This document shows, piece by piece, positions 10,085 through 19,207 of a stretch of 41,920 nt of DNA. The stretch is from Fidelibacterota bacterium (GTDB lineage: Bacteria; Fidelibacterota; Fidelibacteria; Fidelibacterales; Fidelibacteraceae), in assembly GCA_029931905.1 (NCBI GenBank), contig JAOZRH010000002.1:21792-63711 (forward strand), given 5' to 3'. Position numbers and translations under genes: made by a program. Within the stretch, counting starts at the first letter, position 1. Each line of letters begins with the position of its first letter. Below the pieces are notes generated by a model. The model saw only the letters and a program-made list of their open reading frames with translations, did no database searches and was not told the DNA's origin.

Positions 10085-10894
10085 ATGATTGAAGTTTTCG
10101 ATCAACATGGTAATAAAATGTTTGAAGTTTCTCCAATGCAAGGAGGAAGTAATAAAAATGGAAAACAAACAGAAGAAGAAATCGAGGATGGAGAAAAATT
10201 TATCTCTGAGGCTCGCGCTATTCTTGAAGATATGAAAAAGAAAGGTAATATTAGTGGAAAAATATCACAATATTTAAGTCAACTTCTTAAAGTTGAAATA
10301 CCTTGGGAAGAACTTGTTGAAAAATCAATTAAAACAAATACGATTATGAAACCAGATGATCGTAGTTGGCGAAGTTTAAATAAATTTTATCAACCCCACG
10401 GAATACATTTACCTGGATATTCATTATCTGAAAGTAATGAAGGTATTGGAACACTTATCATATGTGTTGATAGATCTGGTTCAATAAATAAAAAAGAACT
10501 AAAGCAATTTAGTTATATTATTGAACAAAGTATGAAATATTTTAAAGTTATTAAAGTATTAATACATGATATTAAAATACATCAAGAAAAAGAATTTAAT
10601 ATTGATAATATTATTGAATTCTATAAATTTATTAAAACTGAAGGATATAAAGGAGGAGGTGGAACATCTCATAAGTATGTATTTGAAAAGATACAAACAA
10701 TATGGGAAGAAGATCCTAATGAAATAAGTATGTGTATATCACTTACTGATATGTATAGTGATATTAAAGAGTTATATAAAAAACAAGAATTTATCAAAAA
10801 TAATTTACCTTTTGTTTTTATAATAACATCCTCTGGACAAAAAATAAATATTGATAAAGATTTTGGTGAAATAACCCAAATTAAAATCAAATGA
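10085..10894 (+). CDS. VWA-like domain protein (DUF2201 C-terminal type)
   Basis: MIDAS-like 'IICVDRSGSINKKEL' (DxSxS), 'GGGGTSHKYVFEKI', 'SLTDMYSD'; 12 nt after the preceding stop. Confidence 0.8.
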   Translation: MIEVFDQHGNKMFEVSPMQGGSNKNGKQTEEEIEDGEKFISEARAILEDMKKKGNISGKISQYLSQLLKVEIPWEELVEKSIKTNTIMKPDDRSWRSLNKFYQPHGIHLPGYSLSESNEGIGTLIICVDRSGSINKKELKQFSYIIEQSMKYFKVIKVLIHDIKIHQEKEFNIDNIIEFYKFIKTEGYKGGGGTSHKYVFEKIQTIWEEDPNEISMCISLTDMYSDIKELYKKQEFIKNNLPFVFIITSSGQKINIDKDFGEITQIKIK

Positions 10895-10899
10895 AATAA

Positions 10900-10948
10900 T
10901 ACTCTAAGTATAGTTATATTATAATTATACTTAGAGTACTTTTTTTAT
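10900..10948 (+). terminator. Intrinsic terminator of the + strand operon
   Basis: TACTCTAAGTATAGTTAT-att-ATAATTATACTTAGAGTA stem followed by CTTTTTTTA. Confidence 0.85.
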
Positions 10949-10969
10949 TTAAAAAAATTAACGGCAAGA

Positions 10970-11581
10970 TTACTTATAATTAATCATTAATTTTTTAATT
11001 TTTTCAACATAGTGAAGAGATTCATCATATCTCCACGTTTGAATATTAGGTGCTACATCAATTATATTATTCCATAAATTACAGTTAATATTCTTTTTTC
11101 GATTACAATATTTTTGAGCTTTAAGAACATTACCTATACCACCATTATAAGATGCAAAAATAAATGACATACGATCAATAAACGGTCTTGGTGATGTCCA
11201 ATTATTAAAGAGATATTTATTATAATATAATCCAGCAGCAATATTCCAACGTGGTTCATTTATATTACCTAAATCAGGAACTTTTTTTTGTATATCTTTA
11301 TATGTTTTTGGCATAACTTGCATAAGTCCCTTAGCACCAACCCACGATTCAGCATTTTTATCTAAAGCCGATTCAGTGATTGATTGCGCTTTCCACCATT
11401 TCCAATTAAATCCTACTCCAAAATATCGTTTTGAATTTTTTTGAAAATGTTTATTATATTGATTAGACCATTTTGGGTCATCAATTGTATTTTTTATTTT
11501 TTCAAATTTTAAATTTTGTGCAAAACATATTGGAGTTACGAATATACAATATAATATTAATAACCTAAATATTACTTTCAA
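10970..11581 (-). CDS. Secreted lytic transglycosylase (SLT domain)
   Basis: Signal peptide 'MKVIFRLLILYCIFVTPICFAQ'; 'AQSITESALDKNAESWVGAKGLMQVMPKTYKDI...NIAAGLYYNKYL...ASYNGGIGNV'. Confidence 0.88.
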   Translation of the reverse strand: MKVIFRLLILYCIFVTPICFAQNLKFEKIKNTIDDPKWSNQYNKHFQKNSKRYFGVGFNWKWWKAQSITESALDKNAESWVGAKGLMQVMPKTYKDIQKKVPDLGNINEPRWNIAAGLYYNKYLFNNWTSPRPFIDRMSFIFASYNGGIGNVLKAQKYCNRKKNINCNLWNNIIDVAPNIQTWRYDESLHYVEKIKKLMINYK

Positions 11582-11799
11582 TTTAAAGCCATTCCTATAA
11601 TATTTGCAACCATAATACCTACTGAAATAAAAATTGAAGCGGTTACGATTCCTACTGCTATATTTCCTTCTTTTAATTGTCTTTCAGTTTTAAATGAAGT
11701 AATACGATCAAATATTTTAAATCCAATAAAACAAAAAAATAAACCTAAAATAAGTCCACATGTAGCATACATAAAATTTAAAATAATTGTTTGAATCAT
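11578..11799 (-). CDS. Small membrane protein, DUF350-like; candidate holin
   Basis: Two predicted TM helices; 'RQLKEGNIAVGIVTASIFISVGIMV' resembles the DUF350 signature; overlaps the transglycosylase start. Confidence 0.6.
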   Translation of the reverse strand: MIQTIILNFMYATCGLILGLFFCFIGFKIFDRITSFKTERQLKEGNIAVGIVTASIFISVGIMVANIIGMALN

Positions 11800-11834
11800 A
11801 TTTATTCCTTTTTAAAAAAATATTTCTACATTGA

Positions 11835-12062
11835 TTAAATTTTTTTAATAATTTGTTCTTTTAATTTACCTGTACTTTTTTTAGCAATTTCATCAATATC
11901 AATATTTGTTTCAGCAGCCATTCCTTCAATAATATCAACAATTCGATCATCCCATTTAGTTTCTGTTTTAGGTGCAATTACCTTTAACATTATCCACAAA
12001 AGTGAAACACCAATAATAAAACCACTAATTCCACTAATTAAAAAAGTTGTTGTTGAACCCAT
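11835..12062 (-). CDS. Small single-TM membrane protein
   Basis: 75 aa, N-terminal TM 'FLISGISGFIIGVSLLWIMLKVIAP'. Confidence 0.65.
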   Translation of the reverse strand: MGSTTTFLISGISGFIIGVSLLWIMLKVIAPKTETKWDDRIVDIIEGMAAETNIDIDEIAKKSTGKLKEQIIKKI

Positions 12063-12094
12063 GTTATTTTCCTTTATTTTTTAAATTAAATATT

Positions 12095-12448
12095 CTACTT
12101 ATTTTTTGCCAAACTACCTTTAATTATAGAATTCCAAACAGAATATGTATATGGGACAACTATAATTTTGTCAGGGTCGCCATCTGGATCACTTTGAAAT
12201 GTAATTATTTTTCGTTTAGATGGAGATAAACCAAATTGATATTTATCAACTGTAATTCTTATAAATTTTCCAGTTGCACTACTTTGTATATAACAATCTT
12301 GCCCGGTACCAGGATCACCATCTACATCGAACATTCGATTTTTATATATAATATAATCTCCTATAAAAGAAGAAATTTCTTTTTTAAAAAATGCAATAAT
12401 CACAGGTACAAATAATGTAATTATTATCCAATTTGTATCAATATTCAT
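12095..12448 (-). CDS. Membrane-anchored protein of unknown function
   Basis: 117 aa, N-terminal TM plus Asp/Gly-rich 'DVDGDPGTGQD' and 'DPDGDPDK' segments. Confidence 0.6.
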   Translation of the reverse strand: MNIDTNWIIITLFVPVIIAFFKKEISSFIGDYIIYKNRMFDVDGDPGTGQDCYIQSSATGKFIRITVDKYQFGLSPSKRKIITFQSDPDGDPDKIIVVPYTYSVWNSIIKGSLAKNK

Positions 12449-12459
12449 ACATAAATCTC

Positions 12460-12756
12460 CTATTGTGTTTTAATAAACCAATCCATAAATTTTATTATTA
12501 AAGTTAATACACCAAATACAGCTATAATAATATTAAATCTATAATTAGCTCTTTCGTATTTAATATGTAAATCTTGTTGTAATTTACTTATCTTATCTAA
12601 TTTATTAATTATTTCATTTGGATTATTTCCAAAAATTTTTAATAATTCAGTAATAGAAATTGTTAAATCTTTTATTGAATTTTTATTTTCAGTATCTGAA
12701 TCTTTTAATTCACTAAATAAAAGTCGGACAAAACTTTCAGAAATTTTATCATTCAA
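12460..12756 (-). CDS. Small coiled-coil protein with C-terminal TM; XhlA-like topology
   Basis: 98 aa; helical N-terminal part then 'FNIIIAVFGVLTLIIKFMDWFIKTQ'. Confidence 0.55.
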   Translation of the reverse strand: MNDKISESFVRLLFSELKDSDTENKNSIKDLTISITELLKIFGNNPNEIINKLDKISKLQQDLHIKYERANYRFNIIIAVFGVLTLIIKFMDWFIKTQ

Positions 12757-12769
12757 AATAATCTCCTAA

Positions 12770-13672
12770 TTAGCTTTGTAAATTTAATAAATGTCCAATA
12801 TTAGACATTTCTTTAAAATAATCATACTGCATTTGTTTAACATCAATATCAGTTATTTGAAATTGCTCTAATATATTTTCAGAAATAATAAAATTAATGA
12901 CTGTACTTTTTAAATTAAAAACATCATAAAATATATTAGCTAATTCTAAAATATGTTTCTCCTGTATAATTTCGATAGGTAATTTACTGAAATTAGTTGT
13001 TTTTTGTGAAATAATTAAATTAATTAATAAATCTGGAAAATTCCAAAGTTTTAATATTTTTTGTGTAATAGTATTACTTGTTGTTCCATAAAATTTATTT
13101 TCAATCTGATTAATATTATTTGTATATTTTAATCTATATAATTCAACTCTAAATCTATGTACATCAGGAAAACTATATGTAATAATTTTACCAATATCAT
13201 GTATTAAACCACATATATATAAATTTGACTCTGTTTGATAGTTAAAATCACTATTAATATTTTTTTCTTTTAATTTTAAAAAAATAATTTTTGTTAATAA
13301 TGCGACTCCAACATGATGTAACCATAACTTAAAATTATTAAAATTAATTGAAGCTGAACCAATATTTTGTACAATTTTAAAAATACTTTCCCAACCCAAT
13401 ATAATTAAAGCACCTTCAATAGATGTTACTTTGGATCGTAGACCAATATATGGACTATTACAAATAGTAATACATTTACTTGTAATAATTGGATCAATTT
13501 GTATTAAATTAACTAATTCTTCATTTGTAAAAGATTCATTATTGATCAATTTAATTATTTGAACAGCAACTGGATGAAACGGAGTAATTTTTTTAATATG
13601 TTTTAAAATTTCTCGATTATAATTTTTTTCCACAATAACCTCGTATTCTAAAATTATCAATCGATTTATCAA
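12770..13672 (-). CDS. HDOD domain signalling protein (start may be GTG at 13633)
   Basis: 'ITPFHPVAVQIIKLINNESFTNEELVNLIQIDPIITSKCITICNSPYIG...SIEGALIILGWESIFKIV...CGLIHDIGKI'. Confidence 0.85.
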   Translation of the reverse strand: MINRLIILEYEVIVEKNYNREILKHIKKITPFHPVAVQIIKLINNESFTNEELVNLIQIDPIITSKCITICNSPYIGLRSKVTSIEGALIILGWESIFKIVQNIGSASINFNNFKLWLHHVGVALLTKIIFLKLKEKNINSDFNYQTESNLYICGLIHDIGKIITYSFPDVHRFRVELYRLKYTNNINQIENKFYGTTSNTITQKILKLWNFPDLLINLIISQKTTNFSKLPIEIIQEKHILELANIFYDVFNLKSTVINFIISENILEQFQITDIDVKQMQYDYFKEMSNIGHLLNLQS

Positions 13673-14213
13673 GCTCTTTTTTAACGACTTTTAATTCTTT
13701 TGCCATTTGTTTTCTATGTTTAACAAAATCATTTATTAATTCATTAAATTCATTAGTTTCTATTTCTTTTGGTTCTTCTTTAATTAAATCATCTATTTTC
13801 TTTTGAAAATCCATATTATTTTTCATTAATTTATTTTTTTCAGATATTAATTTACTTCTTTCAATTGCTCTATAAACTGTTTTTAACAAAACATCTTTAT
13901 TAATTGGTTTTTCAAGATATTCTACAGCTCCATTTGTCAATGCAATTCTTGCTGTTTCTTCAGATGGATTACCTGTTATCATAGCAACTGTTGTTTGTGA
14001 ATTAATTTTCATTATTTCTTTTAAAATTTCTAAACCATTTTTACCTGGAATTTTTATATCAAGAAAAATAATATCATATAAATTATTTTGTATCAATTCT
14101 TTTGAATTTTGCCAACCATCGGCAACATCAACATCAAAACCTTCTTTATTTAATCTTTTTTTAAATGATTGTTGAATTGAACGTTCATCGTCTATAACTA
14201 AAATTTTACTCAT
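13617..14213 (-). CDS. Response regulator receiver (REC) protein without DNA-binding output domain
   Basis: 'KILVIDDERSI', phosphoacceptor 'YDIIFLDIKIPGKNGLEIL', 'VAMITGNPSEE', 'VEYLEKPINKD'. Confidence 0.93.
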   Translation of the reverse strand: MSKILVIDDERSIQQSFKKRLNKEGFDVDVADGWQNSKELIQNNLYDIIFLDIKIPGKNGLEILKEIMKINSQTTVAMITGNPSEETARIALTNGAVEYLEKPINKDVLLKTVYRAIERSKLISEKNKLMKNNMDFQKKIDDLIKEEPKEIETNEFNELINDFVKHRKQMAKELKVVKKELDKSIDNFRIRGYCGKKL

Positions 14214-14249
14214 AATCTCCTTTTTAGACTAAAATAGTTTATAATTTTT

Positions 14250-16637
14250 TCAAGTTTGTCTATATATAGGAAACGTTATAATAAATTCAGTTTGTTTAAA
14301 TTTAATACTCTTAACTTTAATATTGCCACCATGTTCAGAGATAAATGAATATGCTAATGACATTCCTAAACCTGTACCTTTACCAGGTTCTTTCGTTGTA
14401 TAAAAAGGATCAAATATTTTATTAATATTTTTTTTATCTATACCAATTCCATTATCATATACTGTAATTTCTATTTTATCAAATATATGTTTAATTGTTA
14501 TATTTATAATTCCATCTAATCGTTCACTTTCATTAATAGCATCAATTGAATTATTAATAAGATTAATAAATATTTGTTCAATTAAATTACTATCACACAA
14601 TATAGTATAATCAATAGAATTATCAAAGGTATATGTAATATTATATCTATTTAATCTATCATATGTATATTGAAATGATTTATCAATAATATAATTAATT
14701 AAATTAGGTGTTTTTTCAGATCCACTTCGTGAATAAATTAATAATGTTTTAATAATTTTTGCTATTCGATTACAATTAACAATTATTTCTTTCATTACAT
14801 TATAATTTTCACAATCTTTTTCTTGATCATCAAGAATTAATTCACTATATTGTAATATTCCAGTTAATGGATTATTAATTTCATGAGCAATTCCAGCGGC
14901 CATTGTTCCTAAATATGATATTTTTTTTGTTTGTTGTAATATCTCTTCTAAACGTTTTTGCTTATCAATATCAATAATAATACCTTGTAAGTAATGTATA
15001 TTATCAAGATGAATATTATGTATAACTTCACGAACCCATTTATATGATCCATTTTTATGCATTATTCGATAAATACGTTCATCTGAATTATTATCTTTTT
15101 TAATTAATTTTTTTAAAGAAATTAAATTATTTTCTAAATCATCTGGATGTATTACTTTACGCCAAGTTATTTTGCCACTTAAAAATTCATCTTCAGTATA
15201 TCCTGTAATTTCTTTTACAATTCCATGAATAAATACTGGTCCTTTTTTTACTACAGCTTTAAATAATATACCTTTAAAATTTTGAACAAACAATCTATAT
15301 TTTTTTTCACTTTCAATTAATGCTATTTCTGATTTCTTTCTATCATCAATATCTCTAATAATACCTACTAAATATTTTTCATTTTTTGTATCTTTAAATA
15401 TATTAATTGTATTAGAAACCCATTTCCATCGATCTAATTGTATAAAATATTGTTTATTTTCAAAAATAATTGGAGTTTTTAATTTATTATTTTTAAATAA
15501 ATTAATTGTATCAAGTAAAAAAGTATAATGTTCTTTAGTAAATATATTATTAAAAGTATTTGGATTATTAACAGCAATTAAAAAATCTTTTGGTTTAAGA
15601 TTAAACATATTAAATGAAGATGGAGTGACATACTTAAAATGTAAATTAGAATCAGATTGCCATATTACATCATATGAAGATTCTAAAATTTGTTTATATT
15701 GTTTTTCTTGTGAATAAAAATATTTAATTAAATTATTAAAAGAAATACATAATTTATAAACCTCATTAAATCTTTCAAAATTTATACAATTAAGAGTTTC
15801 AAATTTATGTATATTTATTGAATCAATATTGTTTATTAAATTATCAATTGGTATTATTAATCCAATATAATTAATGGCAACAAATAGAATAGCTAATATA
15901 TTAATAAATAAAACATAATATATAAAAATTTTAGAAATATTTACTATGAAATTTGTAAATGATTTATTATGAAATTGTATTTGAAATGTTTGATTGTAAC
16001 TATTTTTAACGGCAAAATTAAAGTTTTGTTTAATTATTTCTTTAGAAAAATAATCAATTTGTTGATTATTATCTTCAATTAACATATGAACATTGATTAT
16101 ATGTAAATTTTTAATTAATTCTGTTTCTTTAGAAATTTCTTCAATACATATTAAATTAATTTTATCATTTATATATTTAAATTGACGTTTAATTAACCAA
16201 TAAAATTTATTATTAATAAAAAATATACCTATGTTATTCGAATGTTGATCAATAATTTTTTTAAAATTTTTAATCATTTCTTCAGTATATATTAAATCAG
16301 ATTGAAAAATTATATCATTATCTAATATCATAGTATAAAAAATATTTGAATTTATTTTATTTTTTATAATTTGATCAAAAACTTCTTTCAAATTAATATT
16401 TTTATTGTTATTTATAGAGTTATATAATGTATGATCAATATTTATATTTAAATTTCGATATGAATTATCAAATATATTTTTAACTTGATTGATTTTTGTT
16501 TCATAATCAGAATATAAAACGTCATGTAATTTATCATTAATAATATAATTTGATATATATAATCCGATCAAAGTTATTATTATTAAAAAAAATGATAATA
16601 ATATAATATAGAATCGATGTATTTTAATAAATTTCAT
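14250..16637 (-). CDS. Membrane PAS-domain sensor histidine kinase
   Basis: Two TMs flanking a ~200 aa extracytoplasmic region; two PAS-like regions; H-box 'MAAGIAHEINNPLTGIL'; N-box 'LINNSIDAI'; G-boxes 'YDNGIGIDKK', 'GKGTGLGMSLAYSFISEHGG'. Confidence 0.95.
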   Translation of the reverse strand: MKFIKIHRFYIILLSFFLIIITLIGLYISNYIINDKLHDVLYSDYETKINQVKNIFDNSYRNLNINIDHTLYNSINNNKNINLKEVFDQIIKNKINSNIFYTMILDNDIIFQSDLIYTEEMIKNFKKIIDQHSNNIGIFFINNKFYWLIKRQFKYINDKINLICIEEISKETELIKNLHIINVHMLIEDNNQQIDYFSKEIIKQNFNFAVKNSYNQTFQIQFHNKSFTNFIVNISKIFIYYVLFINILAILFVAINYIGLIIPIDNLINNIDSINIHKFETLNCINFERFNEVYKLCISFNNLIKYFYSQEKQYKQILESSYDVIWQSDSNLHFKYVTPSSFNMFNLKPKDFLIAVNNPNTFNNIFTKEHYTFLLDTINLFKNNKLKTPIIFENKQYFIQLDRWKWVSNTINIFKDTKNEKYLVGIIRDIDDRKKSEIALIESEKKYRLFVQNFKGILFKAVVKKGPVFIHGIVKEITGYTEDEFLSGKITWRKVIHPDDLENNLISLKKLIKKDNNSDERIYRIMHKNGSYKWVREVIHNIHLDNIHYLQGIIIDIDKQKRLEEILQQTKKISYLGTMAAGIAHEINNPLTGILQYSELILDDQEKDCENYNVMKEIIVNCNRIAKIIKTLLIYSRSGSEKTPNLINYIIDKSFQYTYDRLNRYNITYTFDNSIDYTILCDSNLIEQIFINLINNSIDAINESERLDGIINITIKHIFDKIEITVYDNGIGIDKKNINKIFDPFYTTKEPGKGTGLGMSLAYSFISEHGGNIKVKSIKFKQTEFIITFPIYRQT

Positions 16638-16689
16638 TTGTAACCTTTGTACAATTATATATAATATTTTACTAAATGTGAACTAAATA

Positions 16690-17001
16690 TTTTTATCCAT
16701 CAATTTCAGCCATTATTACATCAAGACCCCAAGGTAATTCAGGAATATTTAATGTAGCTAATGGTAAAGAATCTATTTCTTCTTTCGTAGTTGATATATT
16801 AATTAAATATTTAGTTTGATAATATTGTTTCCATAAATTATCCGCCCAATTACAATTATCAATACATTTTTGATTTTGTAATTGAACTTTCATAATCATA
16901 CAATATGAAAGTCCACCGTCACTTAGACGTTTCTTCTGAAAATCATTAACTAATTCCCAATTATCTTTAATTTTCTTGGCTTTGTATTCTTCGAATGTTA
17001 A
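16690..17001 (-). repeat. Downstream flank of duplicated fibre cassette, copy A (partner 18613-18924)
   Basis: About 312 bp nucleotide-identical by eye, offset 1923. Confidence 0.9.
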
Positions 17002-17280
17002 AGAAATAGGTTGTAACATTTCTTCAAAAGTAAAAGGTATATCACCAATATTACTAAATTCAAGATCAATATAATCTTCATTAGCTTCAGTTTTTGATAT
17101 CATTAATTGAGTCAAATTTTCAATATTACGATACCATTCTTCAATTGCTAAAGCTTTTGAATTACCTTTAACTATTTCACTTGATAATAATATTAATTGA
17201 TCATTAGTTATTCCATATTTGTCTAAAAATTCATTCTTATGAAAAATAACATCTTCTTTTGTTTTAAAATTATAAACCAT
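16693..17280 (-). CDS. Fibre-associated (possible assembly chaperone) protein, copy A
   Basis: 195 aa; C-terminal ~104 aa identical to 18616..19197; follows a fibre gene. Confidence 0.65.
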   Translation of the reverse strand: MVYNFKTKEDVIFHKNEFLDKYGITNDQLILLSSEIVKGNSKALAIEEWYRNIENLTQLMISKTEANEDYIDLEFSNIGDIPFTFEEMLQPISLTFEEYKAKKIKDNWELVNDFQKKRLSDGGLSYCMIMKVQLQNQKCIDNCNWADNLWKQYYQTKYLINISTTKEEIDSLPLATLNIPELPWGLDVIMAEIDG

Positions 17281-17295
17281 ATTAAACCTTCTTTT

Positions 17296-18570
17296 TTACG
17301 TTGATTCAATTACAATACTATCTAAACAAATATCAGCTTGATAATTTGTTGGAGTTGTAAATAAGAATCGAATTGCTTTTGGTTCAAAAATTGTCAAATC
17401 AATTATTCCACTATCGAAAAAAGGATCTGAAGATGCTGTTTGTTGCTGACCAATCCAACTTTGTACTGTATTCCAAACATTGCTACCATCTTGAGCTTGA
17501 AGAATTAAGTTTCCCATATTAGTACCAAACATATGATAAAAAAATCTAATTGAAGTTGCATCACGAAAATTAGTTGTAGTAACTGTCGCATCTTTATCTG
17601 CAGCACCAAAATTTGGGCTACTACGTTCAGTAAACATAAAATAACTATCATAAGGAGCACTAGGTCCAGTTGATCCAGATGGTGTAGTTGTATTACTATC
17701 TTGAAAAAGTCCGTCAACAGAATTAACTCCAGTATCTATCCAAATATCCCAATCAGGTCCCCATAATGCAGCACCATTAGTATTACCATTTGCATGATTA
17801 AAATTTGTTATAAAAGTTCCAGCTGGACCAGCTCCAATTATTTCACCAGTTGAAACTTTAATTTCTGCTCCAAAATGATTTGACATTCCTCGACTTAATG
17901 TTATTATATATGGAGATTGTAATGTAGATGTTGTATCAAAAATTACTTCTAATTCAGTAAAACTTATTATATTAATTGATGTTACTGTTATCTGTGGTCC
18001 CATATCAATAGATAAATCAGTATCAAAATTACCTCCTGTTAAAATTAAAGTAAGATCAGAACCACCTAATGGAAAAACCATATCTGATTGTTCATCAAGA
18101 TATGGTTGTATTTGTCCACCAACGGATGTTACTTGAGAATTAACTTGCCAACCAGTACTATTTGAGAAAAAAGTAACATTATCATTAGTAGCTGGATAAG
18201 TAATAGATAATTTATTATTATTTATAAACGTTGATGAATCATGTGTCTGAATAGTTAATTCATTACCTGAAGTTGATACTATAAAATTAAATTTTTTATA
18301 TTTGAATGATTGTGGATTCGGAAGAATAAAAGTTATATCGTCAACAGTTACATCTATTGAAATGATACACGTATCATTTAAATATATTATATTAAAATAT
18401 GTAGTATCTGGAGAATGATTCCAATTAGCATTAAAAACTGGTAAATATGTCATATCACCGGGATTAGAAACTGGCATATTATTTGTTGCTTCATATAACT
18501 TATTATCCCAAATTCGTTTATCACCAGTTATAAAATTTTCTGTTTCGTCAAATAATCTATATGTAATCAT
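17296..18570 (-). CDS. Tail fibre-like protein, copy A (conserved N-terminus, distinct C-terminus)
   Basis: N-terminal ~145 aa nearly identical to 19208..20824; distinct C-terminus with jelly-roll-like sequence. Confidence 0.75.
   Translation of the reverse strand: MITYRLFDETENFITGDKRIWDNKLYEATNNMPVSNPGDMTYLPVFNANWNHSPDTTYFNIIYLNDTCIISIDVTVDDITFILPNPQSFKYKKFNFIVSTSGNELTIQTHDSSTFINNNKLSITYPATNDNVTFFSNSTGWQVNSQVTSVGGQIQPYLDEQSDMVFPLGGSDLTLILTGGNFDTDLSIDMGPQITVTSINIISFTELEVIFDTTSTLQSPYIITLSRGMSNHFGAEIKVSTGEIIGAGPAGTFITNFNHANGNTNGAALWGPDWDIWIDTGVNSVDGLFQDSNTTTPSGSTGPSAPYDSYFMFTERSSPNFGAADKDATVTTTNFRDATSIRFFYHMFGTNMGNLILQAQDGSNVWNTVQSWIGQQQTASSDPFFDSGIIDLTIFEPKAIRFLFTTPTNYQADICLDSIVIEST
18136..18570 (-). 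repeat. Upstream flank of duplicated fibre cassette, copy A (partner 20390-20824)
   Basis: 435 bp, nearly identical, offset 2254. Confidence 0.9.
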
Positions 18571-18612
18571 TTTTTTTCCTAAAAATATGAATTATTTACA
18601 TAAATCAAATAT

Positions 18613-18924
18613 TTTTTATCCATCAATTTCAGCCATTATTACATCAAGACCCCAAGGTAATTCAGGAATATTTAATGTAGCTAATGGTAAAGAATCTATT
18701 TCTTCTTTCGTAGTTGATATATTAATTAAATATTTAGTTTGATAATATTGTTTCCATAAATTATCCGCCCAATTACAATTATCAATACATTTTTGATTTT
18801 GTAATTGAACTTTCATAATCATACAATATGAAAGTCCACCGTCACTTAGACGTTTCTTCTGAAAATCATTAACTAATTCCCAATTATCTTTAATTTTCTT
18901 GGCTTTGTATTCTTCGAATGTTAA
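18613..18924 (-). repeat. Downstream flank of duplicated fibre cassette, copy B
   Basis: Partner of 16690-17001. Confidence 0.9.
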
Positions 18925-19197
18925 AAAATCATTTTTTAACATTTCTTCAAAAGTAAATGGTATATTTTCTAATTTCTCAAATGACATTTGTGAAACATCA
19001 TCATTATTAAAAATTAAAGTTTTCCATGTTTGATAATATTGATCAACTATATTATACCATTCTTTAACAGATATAGCTCGTTTATTAAATTTTAAATATT
19101 CTTGTTCAAGAATAAATAATTGATCTAAACTATAACCATTATTATTTAAAAATAATTCTTTTTGATTATTTAATTCTTCAATTTGTAAAATAGTCAT
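18616..19197 (-). CDS. Fibre-associated (possible assembly chaperone) protein, copy B
   Basis: Likely start MTILQIEELNNQKELF at 19197; the longer ORF to 19293 overlaps the upstream CDS. Confidence 0.65.
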   Translation of the reverse strand: MTILQIEELNNQKELFLNNNGYSLDQLFILEQEYLKFNKRAISVKEWYNIVDQYYQTWKTLIFNNDDVSQMSFEKLENIPFTFEEMLKNDFLTFEEYKAKKIKDNWELVNDFQKKRLSDGGLSYCMIMKVQLQNQKCIDNCNWADNLWKQYYQTKYLINISTTKEEIDSLPLATLNIPELPWGLDVIMAEIDG

Positions 19198-19207
19198 ATA
19201 TAATCTC

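Noticed and set aside
10669-10890. Track ORF, - strand 73 aa
   Set aside because: Antisense to the VWA CDS; no support.
13617-13672. Classical -1 programmed frameshift between REC and HDOD
   Set aside because: The HDOD frame is +1 relative to REC; a -1 shift at A AAA AAA would not enter it. Only +1/-2 slippage or a new start fits.
17505-17717. Track ORF 70 aa - strand
   Set aside because: Alternate frame in fibre copy A; low-complexity.
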